From NCBI GenBank assembly GCA_048498555.1, contig JBEHXT010000010.1, positions 1 through 64,000 on the forward strand: DNA of 64,000 nucleotides, in the 5' to 3' direction. Below, piece by piece: positions 57,483 to 64,000 of this stretch. Source of the DNA: Danxiaibacter sp048498555. GTDB taxonomy: Bacteria > Bacteroidota > Bacteroidia > Chitinophagales > Chitinophagaceae. The notes under the pieces were generated by a model. The model made no database searches. It was not told where the DNA came from and was given only the letters and a program-made list of their open reading frames with translations. Position numbers and translations under genes: made by a program. The first letter of the stretch is position 1. Each line of letters opens with the position of its first letter.

Positions 57483-58997
57483 TCAGCTTAATATATCCTT
57501 TACAACTCTTCCTTCCACATCCGTAAGCCTGAAACGCCTGCCCTGAAATTTGTAGGTAAGCCGTTCATGATCTATACCCATGAGGTGCAGCAGTGTGGCC
57601 TGAAAATCGTGCACATGCACCGGGTCTTTGACAATGTTATAACTAAAATCATCCGTCTCCCCAAAGGTCATACCAGGCTTAACACCTGCACCCGCCATCC
57701 ACATGGTAAAACAACGCGGATGGTGGTCGCGGCCGTAATCATTTGCAGTAAGCTTACCTTGCGAATACACGGTACGGCCAAATTCACCACCCCATATCAC
57801 CAGCGTATCTTCCAGTAGGCCTCTTTGTTTTAAATCTTTAATCAGCGCAGCGGTTGCCTGGTCTGTTGCTTTACATTGCGTGGCAATGCCTGATGGCAGA
57901 TTGCTATGCTGGTCCCAGCCCTGGTGGTATAGTTGTATAAATTTTACATCTTTTTCTAATAGCTTACGTGCAAGTAAACAGTTGGCAGCATAGGTGCCGG
58001 AATCCCTGCTATCCGGGCCATACATTTCAAATATCTCGTTTGGTTCATCAGCTGTGCTCAACACCTCCGGCACGGAAGTTTGCATGCGATACGCCATCTC
58101 ATACTGGGCGATGCGGGCATCCACTTCCGGATCGCCATATGCAGCGTTTTGCATGCGATTTAGTTTTGACAGATAGTCCAGCATTTCTTTGCGGTCCTCA
58201 CCATCATATCCATCAGGGTTATTAAGAAATAACACCGGGTCCTTCCCTGCTCTAAACTGCACCCCCTGAAATTTAGATGGCAAAAAACCGTTACCCCATA
58301 ACCGCGAGTAAAGTGGCTGATCCTTTTGTCCGTTTTTAGAAACCAGCACAATAAAAGTCGGCAGGTTATTGTTATCCGATCCCAGCCCATAGCTTATCCA
58401 CGAGCCAATAGAAGGCCTGCCGGGCAACTGGTTGCCTGTTTGAAAAAAGGTAATAGCAGGATCATGATTGATGGCCTCGGAATGCATAGACTTAACAATA
58501 CAAAGCTCATCAACCACTTCAGCTGTAAACGGCATCAACTCACTCATCCATGTGCGGGTTTGGCCATGCTGGTTAAATTTATAGTATGATGGTACTACAG
58601 GTAATGCGCTTTGGTTGGCGCTCATGCCTGTGAGCCGTTGCCCTTTCCGAACTGAATCGGGCAGGTTTTGCCCAATCATTTTGGCTAACATAGGTTTGTA
58701 ATCGAAGGTTTCAAATTGAGATGGGCCGCCGCTTTGAAACAAATACACTACCCTTTTTGCTTTAGGTGCAAAGTGAGGCAGGGCCCGCAAAATATCGGCC
58801 TCCAGATCGCCCGTAGCAGCAACCTCTGCTTTGGAAGCGCCCCCAAACAAATGGTTGCCGAACAATGAACCCAACGCCAATGCTCCAATACCCATCGACG
58901 TTCTGGTTAAAAAATTCCTTCGGTCGAACCTTTTGTTAAGCTCGTTGAAGTCTGGTGTATTGAGCCTAAACTCATCATCATGATGAAAATCAGACAT
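57483..58997 (-). CDS. DUF1501-family protein (alkaline-phosphatase-superfamily-like) with Tat-type signal
   Basis: 504 residues. A twin-arginine signal (Arg26-Arg27 in FDRRNFLTRTSMG, then GIGALALGSLFG) predicts folded export. The body matches DUF1501: KRVVYLFQSGGPSQFETFDYKP near the start, GRDHHPRCFTMWMAGAGVKPG, and HVHDFQATLLHLMGIDHERL at the end. It resembles the sulfatase/phosphatase core by the Asp/His set. These genes are abundant in Planctomycetes next to PSD1 cytochrome proteins and have no firmly established function. It starts 4 bp after the PSD1 stop, so the two are one unit. Confidence 0.92.
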   Translation of the reverse strand: MSDFHHDDEFRLNTPDFNELNKRFDRRNFLTRTSMGIGALALGSLFGNHLFGGASKAEVAATGDLEADILRALPHFAPKAKRVVYLFQSGGPSQFETFDYKPMLAKMIGQNLPDSVRKGQRLTGMSANQSALPVVPSYYKFNQHGQTRTWMSELMPFTAEVVDELCIVKSMHSEAINHDPAITFFQTGNQLPGRPSIGSWISYGLGSDNNNLPTFIVLVSKNGQKDQPLYSRLWGNGFLPSKFQGVQFRAGKDPVLFLNNPDGYDGEDRKEMLDYLSKLNRMQNAAYGDPEVDARIAQYEMAYRMQTSVPEVLSTADEPNEIFEMYGPDSRDSGTYAANCLLARKLLEKDVKFIQLYHQGWDQHSNLPSGIATQCKATDQATAALIKDLKQRGLLEDTLVIWGGEFGRTVYSQGKLTANDYGRDHHPRCFTMWMAGAGVKPGMTFGETDDFSYNIVKDPVHVHDFQATLLHLMGIDHERLTYKFQGRRFRLTDVEGRVVKDILS

Positions 58998-59001
58998 ACA
59001 A

Positions 59002-62000
59002 TTATCTTTTAGTTAGTGATGCATCTGAATTAATGATAGTACTGGCAACCACCGAGTTAGCGGCGATCATCGAGCTATCCAGCGTTTTATCTATTTTATA
59101 CTGCCCTGCATTTAGCCAGCCAGCTTCCTTTTCAGGATGCAGCCTGAATTTTTTTAATTCAGCCTGCTGCATGGTTAATAACAGATTTACTTCATCTGGC
59201 ATCGGCCTTCGTCCCGTGAGTTTACGGTAGGTTGTAATGATGGCTTCGCGGCTGTCATTCATTCGGGTCATTTGCTCGCCCATTACTTTGGCTGCTTCCA
59301 CAAAGGTTGGATCATTTAACGTCACCAATGCCTGAAGGGGCGTGTTGGTTTTTTGCCTCCGCATGATGCAATAACTGCGTGCCGTGGCATCAAATGTGGC
59401 CAATGTTGGATTGGGCACAGAGCGCTTAATGATCACATATAAACTGCGCCGGTAAACCGATTGGCCCGTGTCTGCGCGATAAGTAGTGTTGTTAATTTCC
59501 CAAAGGCCCTCAGGCTGGTAGGGTTTCACACTTTTACCACCTATTTGTGCATTAAGCAATCCACTTGCAAAAAGCGCATTGTCGCGGATCATTTCGGCCT
59601 GCATACGATAAGCCGGGCCATGCGAAAGAAAACGATTCTCAGGATCTTTTTCTACGGACTTTTTGCTTGCGCGGGAATCCTGCCGGTAAGTAGCTGACAT
59701 CACAATCATTTTATTCAACTGTTTTACATTCCAGCCAGATTCGATAAAGGTTGTAGCCAGCCAGTCCAGCAGCTCGGGATGGCTTGGCATTTCGCCCTGG
59801 TTGCCAAAATCCTCTGCCGTTTTTACCAAACCCGTTCCAAAAAAGTTTTGCCAAAAACGGTTCACAGCAACCCTTGCAGCCAGTGGGTTATTCGGGCTGG
59901 TTGCCCATTGCGCCAGCCCATACCTGTTTTTAGGTAGGTGCTTATCAAAAGGTAAAATAGCTTCAGGCGTATTCGGGTAGACTTGCTCACCAGGCATATC
60001 ATAATTGCCGCGCTTTAGCAGGAATGTTTTTTTAGGTTGAGGCATTTCTCTCATCACCATTACTTCATCAATATTTTCTGTTGAATCTGATAATTGGGTC
60101 CGCAGCGCTGTTAATTTTTGTTCCTCAGTTTGTACATTCAGGTCGATTACTGAAACATAGTAATCCTTCAAATTATTTATATCATCCGCTGATAGGTCCA
60201 CTTTATTCTTGCCTGTAATTGCTGACCAGCCTGCTTTTTGAGCGAGTATTTTTATTTCATATGGAGTTAATGCCCGGTTGTAAACAGTAATGTCATCAAC
60301 CTTGCCATCTTTAAAGCCTCTCCCACGCCACCAGGCACCTATCTGCAGGCCCGGGCCGCCGCCATTGAAGAGGATATCTTTGGTAAGCTCATCCATGGTA
60401 GTTTCCATAGGTAGTTCCTGGCCATCCATATATAATTTAAGTCCGGCAGCCTTTGAAGAACCATCGTAAGTGGCGGTGAGCTGTATCCATTTATCGCGCG
60501 GCACATCGTTAACAGTCACTCTGGTAATAGCATTTGAAGGGGCCGTATGCGCCATATTCAGCTCTAGTTTGTTGTTCTTCAAATACAGATGGTATCCTTT
60601 AAAATTATACAAACGCTCGGCTGTGCTTTTATGAAAAATAACGCCCTCCGTAAGCTGCTTTGGAATGTTCACCCATATACCAATGGTGAAAGGCTGTGAG
60701 CGCCTGAAAATGCCGGCTTTGTTAAGATCAAGCCATGTGTCGCCATTCAATACAATGGCTTTGCCACCACCCCGCTCTTCAAACACTGCTTTGTCACCAG
60801 GCTGACCTGTTTCGCGTTTCATTACGGCTATATCTTTGACATTAACGCCATTAACCAGGCTTCCTTTATCAAAAGTGTAAAAAGCCTGTATGCCGGTTTG
60901 CGGAATTTTATCTGCGGATAGTTTTTTGTAGCCTCCATCATTGATCCATTTATCAAAGCCTGCAGTTGCATTGCTTTCTGCAGTTGCAAGGGTTTTAAGT
61001 TCGTTGTTGATGTTGTTATTGATGAACTGAATGATCTTTTCTTTTTCCGCTGTCGGCAGCAGCAATGTTGGTGTAGGCAGTGCGTCGTCAAAAGAGATTT
61101 GCCCGGCTTCTTTTATGTTGTTAAAAAAACTGAACAGCTCATAGTAATTCTTTTGCGATATGGGATCGAATTTATGATCGTGGCATTTGGCGCATCCTAC
61201 AGACATGCCCATTATGGCATTGCCAAACGTATTTGTTCTGTCCACCACATATTCGGCCTGGAACTCTTCCTCAATAATACCACCTTCCATGTTTTGCGGA
61301 TGGTTGCGGTTAAATGCCGTGGCAATGATCATATCACGAGTTGGGTGCGGCATCAGATCGCCGGCCAGTTGCCATTGAATGAACTTATCATAGCTCATAT
61401 TGGTATTAAAAGCCCGGATCACCCAATCGCGGTACGGCGACATGTCTCTGACCCTGTCAACAGTATATCCATGAGAATCAGCATAGCGTGCAACATCCAG
61501 CCAGTCAACCGTCATTTTCTCTCCGTAATGTTGAGATGCCAACAACCTGTCAACCTGTTTTTCATACGCATTAGGTGCATTATCGTTTACAAAATTATCT
61601 ATCTCGGCTATAGTCGGTGGCAGCCCTGTAATGTCAAGCGTAACACGGCGCAACAGTAATTCTTTCTCTGCTTCCTTAGACGGTTCCAGCTTTTGCTGCT
61701 TTAGCTTAGCTAATACAAAATTATCGATGGGGTTGATTACAATACCGTCTGCTTTCGGCACTTCAGGCTTTACGGGTTTTACAAAAGCCCAGTGGGGTTT
61801 GTAAACTGCACCATCTTCAATCCATTTGATCAGCACAGCTTTTTCCTGAGCTGTAAGTGTATGGTGCGATTCGGGCGAAGGCATCATATACTTTGGATCA
61901 TTTGATAATATCCGATGAAAAACTTCGCTACCCTCTAAGTTCCCCGGATCAATTGCTACTTTTCCCGGATCCTCCGGCAGATTGCCATAGGCAAACTTAG

Positions 62001-62226
62001 CGATATCCAATCGCAGTCCTGCCTGCTGCTTGTTTTTGTCCGGGCCATGGCAAGCAAAACACTTATCGGACAAAATAGGTTTTACATCTACGTTATAATC
62101 CAATGAACGGGGCAAGGCATTGTATGCCTCCTTTACATCCTGCGGCAAATCAATAGCTGTAGAATAATAGTAGAAGCCCACAAGCAACAATACAGCAATA
62201 ATCAATATAGCAATCAACCTTCTCAT
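59002..62226 (-). CDS. Planctomycete-type cytochrome c / DUF1549-DUF1553 (PSD1) protein with LamG-like domain
   Basis: 1074 residues. One N-terminal membrane anchor (residues 3-21). The PSCyt1 haem-binding motif CFACHGPD (Cys56, Cys59, His60) lies in the first ~140 residues. A DUF1549 (PSCyt2) region follows with ITGLPPTIAEIDNF and a second CAKCHDHKFDPI motif. Next is a concanavalin/LamG-like insert (about residues 470-670, with QPFTIGIWVNIPK and AWWRGRGFKDGKVDDITVYNRAL). The C-terminal DUF1553/PSD1 domain has NPLAARVAVNRFWQNFFGTGLV and RSYCIMRRQKTNTPLQALVTLNDPTFVEAA. Periplasmic and membrane-anchored. Probably an electron-transfer partner of the DUF1501 enzyme; family function unknown. Confidence 0.94.
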   Translation of the reverse strand: MRRLIAILIIAVLLLVGFYYYSTAIDLPQDVKEAYNALPRSLDYNVDVKPILSDKCFACHGPDKNKQQAGLRLDIAKFAYGNLPEDPGKVAIDPGNLEGSEVFHRILSNDPKYMMPSPESHHTLTAQEKAVLIKWIEDGAVYKPHWAFVKPVKPEVPKADGIVINPIDNFVLAKLKQQKLEPSKEAEKELLLRRVTLDITGLPPTIAEIDNFVNDNAPNAYEKQVDRLLASQHYGEKMTVDWLDVARYADSHGYTVDRVRDMSPYRDWVIRAFNTNMSYDKFIQWQLAGDLMPHPTRDMIIATAFNRNHPQNMEGGIIEEEFQAEYVVDRTNTFGNAIMGMSVGCAKCHDHKFDPISQKNYYELFSFFNNIKEAGQISFDDALPTPTLLLPTAEKEKIIQFINNNINNELKTLATAESNATAGFDKWINDGGYKKLSADKIPQTGIQAFYTFDKGSLVNGVNVKDIAVMKRETGQPGDKAVFEERGGGKAIVLNGDTWLDLNKAGIFRRSQPFTIGIWVNIPKQLTEGVIFHKSTAERLYNFKGYHLYLKNNKLELNMAHTAPSNAITRVTVNDVPRDKWIQLTATYDGSSKAAGLKLYMDGQELPMETTMDELTKDILFNGGGPGLQIGAWWRGRGFKDGKVDDITVYNRALTPYEIKILAQKAGWSAITGKNKVDLSADDINNLKDYYVSVIDLNVQTEEQKLTALRTQLSDSTENIDEVMVMREMPQPKKTFLLKRGNYDMPGEQVYPNTPEAILPFDKHLPKNRYGLAQWATSPNNPLAARVAVNRFWQNFFGTGLVKTAEDFGNQGEMPSHPELLDWLATTFIESGWNVKQLNKMIVMSATYRQDSRASKKSVEKDPENRFLSHGPAYRMQAEMIRDNALFASGLLNAQIGGKSVKPYQPEGLWEINNTTYRADTGQSVYRRSLYVIIKRSVPNPTLATFDATARSYCIMRRQKTNTPLQALVTLNDPTFVEAAKVMGEQMTRMNDSREAIITTYRKLTGRRPMPDEVNLLLTMQQAELKKFRLHPEKEAGWLNAGQYKIDKTLDSSMIAANSVVASTIINSDASLTKR

Positions 62227-62650
62227 GAAGCAACGTTCGTGTTTGTCGTAAATTTATTTCATATTGAGCAATATCTCCTGATTTAGTTTGTAGCCCGGTT
62301 AAATCCATTTTTTCGCCAAAAATTTAACCGGCAAGAGCGCCTGTGCTAAAGATGGGAACCAATTTTAAATTCCCATGGCTAAAGCTTAATAGATTGCCTT
62401 TTGATGAATATGTTCTTACGTATAAACATATAGAAAGTTTACATTGTATTTTCAGAAACGTCCGGCAATTATTAAGTATCCCGAGAGGTGTTGAATCTAT
62501 AATAAGCGCTTTGTAACCGAGTTCCCGAAGCTTTGCTATGCAAGTTCAATTCTTTCCGGATCAAGAAGTTCTTGACACTCTTTATCCAATCTATCACTCA
62601 TCGCTACTATTTGAGGCCTAAGGCAACGTAACTACGGCTTGATGCCGCTG
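62227..62650. other. Gene-free region with two hairpins
   Basis: No gene seen. CCGGTTAAAT (62295-62304) pairs with ATTTAACCGG (62322-62331), and ATGGGAA (62352-62358) with TTCCCAT (62370-62376), next to a GGCTAAAGC stretch like that at 57296. A degenerate copy of that repeat type is possible. Confidence 0.5.
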
Positions 62651-62797
62651 TATAAATTCAACATTCGTCTACACGATATGCAAGTATTTCTGGTCAAGAA
62701 TAAACAAACAAAATCTAGATTTGAGTTTTAGTGAGTAATTACCTTTTGGTGTTAGTGTTACAGCTCATTCTTTTTAGTTGGAGCTTTTTTTATTAGG
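62651..62797 (+). ncRNA. Candidate small RNA element A (tandem with element B)
   Basis: A block starting with TTCGTCTACACG (62664) is conserved in the downstream copy at a constant offset of 163 bp for about 85 nt: TTCGTCTAC-CG, ATTTGAG at 62719, CCTTTTGG at 62742. It ends in a terminator-like AGCTC...GAGCT stem followed by seven T (62762-62791). No ORF. A small RNA or leader is inferred. The orientation follows the terminator; no promoter is clear. Confidence 0.4.
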
Positions 62798-62814
62798 TTA
62801 TACCGCAGGAACAC

Positions 62815-62967
62815 TCAAATTAAACGTTCGTCTACGCGGTTTGGCAACATTTGTCGTAAAAGATAAGTGTAGGAATTTTAAATTTGAGACAATAGCAATG
62901 CACCCCTTTTGGGGTGGGCAGTTTTAGTCTTAGCTCCTTCTTTCCAGGAGGAGCATTTTTTTCAATA
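62815..62967 (+). ncRNA. Candidate small RNA element B (tandem with element A)
   Basis: Second copy, with TTCGTCTACGCG at 62827, ATTTGAG at 62882, and CCTTTTGG at 62905 inside a CACCCC-tttt-GGGGTG hairpin. The 3' end is a stronger terminator, GCTCCT / AGGAGC followed by ATTTTTTT (62933-62961). The spacing to the terminator is 7 nt longer than in copy A. No ORF. Known families were not recognised. Confidence 0.4.
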
Positions 62968-62999
62968 TGATCAATGGCTACGGAGTGGCCACATCCACT

Positions 63000-63467
63000 T
63001 TAGTGAATAACAGATATATTTCGTCGTGAACTTTCGTCCTTAGGGTCCACCTTAATTGAAAAGCCAACAGACGCGGTGTTGACAGAAACATTTTCTACTG
63101 CAAGGTTTGTACATCCATTCGTTTTGAATCCAATAATGTCCGCATCGCCCATTATATATAACCCATACACTTTAATAAATGAACATGCTCCCAATTCAAC
63201 GCTCCGGTTGTCGGCGCCGCCTATAACAACGCCGGCCAGTGACGTTATTACAACCGTATCTTTCACCGTACCATTAATACCACTTAAATACAGGCTGCTG
63301 ATATTCTGTTGAATCAAAAGTGTATCTCCCGGCGCATAGCCCAATACGGAAGGGTCTTTAATATAAACACTGGTGCTACCCGCGTCGGGTTTTAAAACAA
63401 TTGTTTTCGCATAGCCGGTAATGCATAATGCTATCGCCATGCAAAGAATAGTAATTATCCTTTTCAT
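63000..63467 (-). CDS. Short exported right-handed beta-helix-type protein (probably truncated)
   Basis: 155 residues with a signal peptide (RIITILCMAIALCITGYAK). The mature part has beta-helix-like rungs (SSLYLSGINGTVKDTVVITS, VGVIGGADN-like turn, SFIKVYGLYIMGDADIIGF, TNLAVENVSVNTASVGF). Homologous Bacteroidota proteins with this start (PGDTLLI...) usually continue for several hundred residues. Here the frame stops after a few rungs at SVIH, with no continuation in any frame, so this may be a truncated copy or a genuine small member. No partner genes nearby. Confidence 0.6.
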   Translation of the reverse strand: MKRIITILCMAIALCITGYAKTIVLKPDAGSTSVYIKDPSVLGYAPGDTLLIQQNISSLYLSGINGTVKDTVVITSLAGVVIGGADNRSVELGACSFIKVYGLYIMGDADIIGFKTNGCTNLAVENVSVNTASVGFSIKVDPKDESSRRNISVIH

Positions 63468-64000
63468 AAGTTAGAGTTTAATGTAAAAAATAGAATCCCA
63501 TCTGTGTATTTTGATAGTAAACACAACAGTGAAACAAAGCCTATGAGCTATGAGACGTTGAGGATATATCCCTGTGCTTCTAGCAAAACACAGATAGCAG
63601 AAAATTACAACAGTCCATTAAACATGTCAATAGTTATTGAAATAATTAATTCTTATTAATACTTATGTATATTATAACTAATAGATTATTTTTTATTGTA
63701 AATACAACATCAGGTGTTAAATGAATACGGTCAGAATTCCATCTGTATCAGGAAAAAGACTTGAGAGAAAACAATTAATATCTAAAAATAAAAGACCCAC
63801 TGCTGAAAGCTAAATAGTACCGGCATCGCGTTGAAAGAGTTTAACAGTTAAAGCCTATTAGAGTCCATTCAACTAATTAAAAAGCTGCGCGGATTAAAAG
63901 CAATCCGCACGTTACATAAAAACTGCCATTAAAGAAAAATTGCTCAATTAGGGTAAGCCTTTGTAGCAAGGATGAATGTGTGGGATAAGGTTTGTGCCTT
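63468..64000. other. AT-rich end of window, no gene seen
   Basis: No convincing ORF or RNA gene on either strand. The sequence is AT-rich up to the window edge. It may contain the promoter of the minus-strand beta-helix gene or lead into a gene beyond the window. Confidence 0.5.

Overview
The window looks like a chromosomal segment of a Bacteroidota bacterium, most likely Chitinophagaceae (family-level placement is inference). Reasons: two SusC/SusD outer-membrane pairs, many lipoproteins whose signal peptides end in Ser-Cys, AraC-type regulators beside glycan genes, TAnnTTTG-type -7 promoter elements with little Shine-Dalgarno signal, moderate GC, and 'planctomycete-type' cytochrome/DUF1501 genes that also occur in this phylum. 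I see no insertion sequence, CRISPR array, tRNA or rRNA.

Left third (1-31 kb): glycan uptake and surface proteins. A collagen-like repeat protein runs off the left edge (minus strand). Next come an AraC regulator diverging from an L-fucose/L-arabinose isomerase-family protein and a GH106-type glycosidase (plus strand), which is a small deoxy-sugar module. A minus-strand polysaccharide-utilisation operon follows (SusC, SusD, GH39-like enzyme; 14190-8035). A 1.2-kb gene-free region separates it from a second, divergent SusC/SusD pair (15407-20279). That pair converges on a four-gene minus-strand operon (30401-20849): ASPIC/UnbV-FG-GAP protein, vanadium-type haloperoxidase/PAP2 protein, FG-GAP lipoprotein, and a second ASPIC/UnbV-FG-GAP protein. 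An AraC gene lies just upstream.

Middle (31-51 kb): stress and efflux. A minus-strand cluster (thioredoxin-reductase-like flavoprotein, flavin amine-oxidase-like protein, ChrA-type transporter, GNAT acetyltransferase) diverges from a Fur-family regulator that overlaps an AraC gene; a perfect 10-bp inverted repeat lies just before the Fur-family start. Then come a small orphan protein, a decayed PAS sensor-kinase gene, and a TetR-MFP-RND-OMF efflux operon with a perfect palindrome touching the tetR start. A Crp/Fnr regulator and an overlapping TPR histidine kinase / NtrC-like response-regulator pair follow.

Right part (51-64 kb): a seven-gene plus-strand operon of small redox and quinone-type enzymes (flavodoxin-fold reductase, 2TM protein, cupin, carboxymuconolactone decarboxylase, alpha/beta hydrolase, tandem ABM protein, exported DJ-1/PfpI protein) ends at a clear terminator. 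Facing it is a minus-strand operon of planctomycete-type genes (PSCyt/PSD1-LamG giant protein, DUF1501 protein, DUF2231-cytochrome c-LRR fusion). The end holds two tandem, collinear ~150-nt elements that look like candidate small RNAs, a short beta-helix-type ORF, and AT-rich sequence with no recognisable gene.

The best candidates for little-described biology are the haloperoxidase/FG-GAP cassette beside SusCD, the membrane cytochrome-LRR/DUF1501/PSD1 operon, the tandem RNA-like elements, and the Fur-family-controlled redox/chromate cluster.
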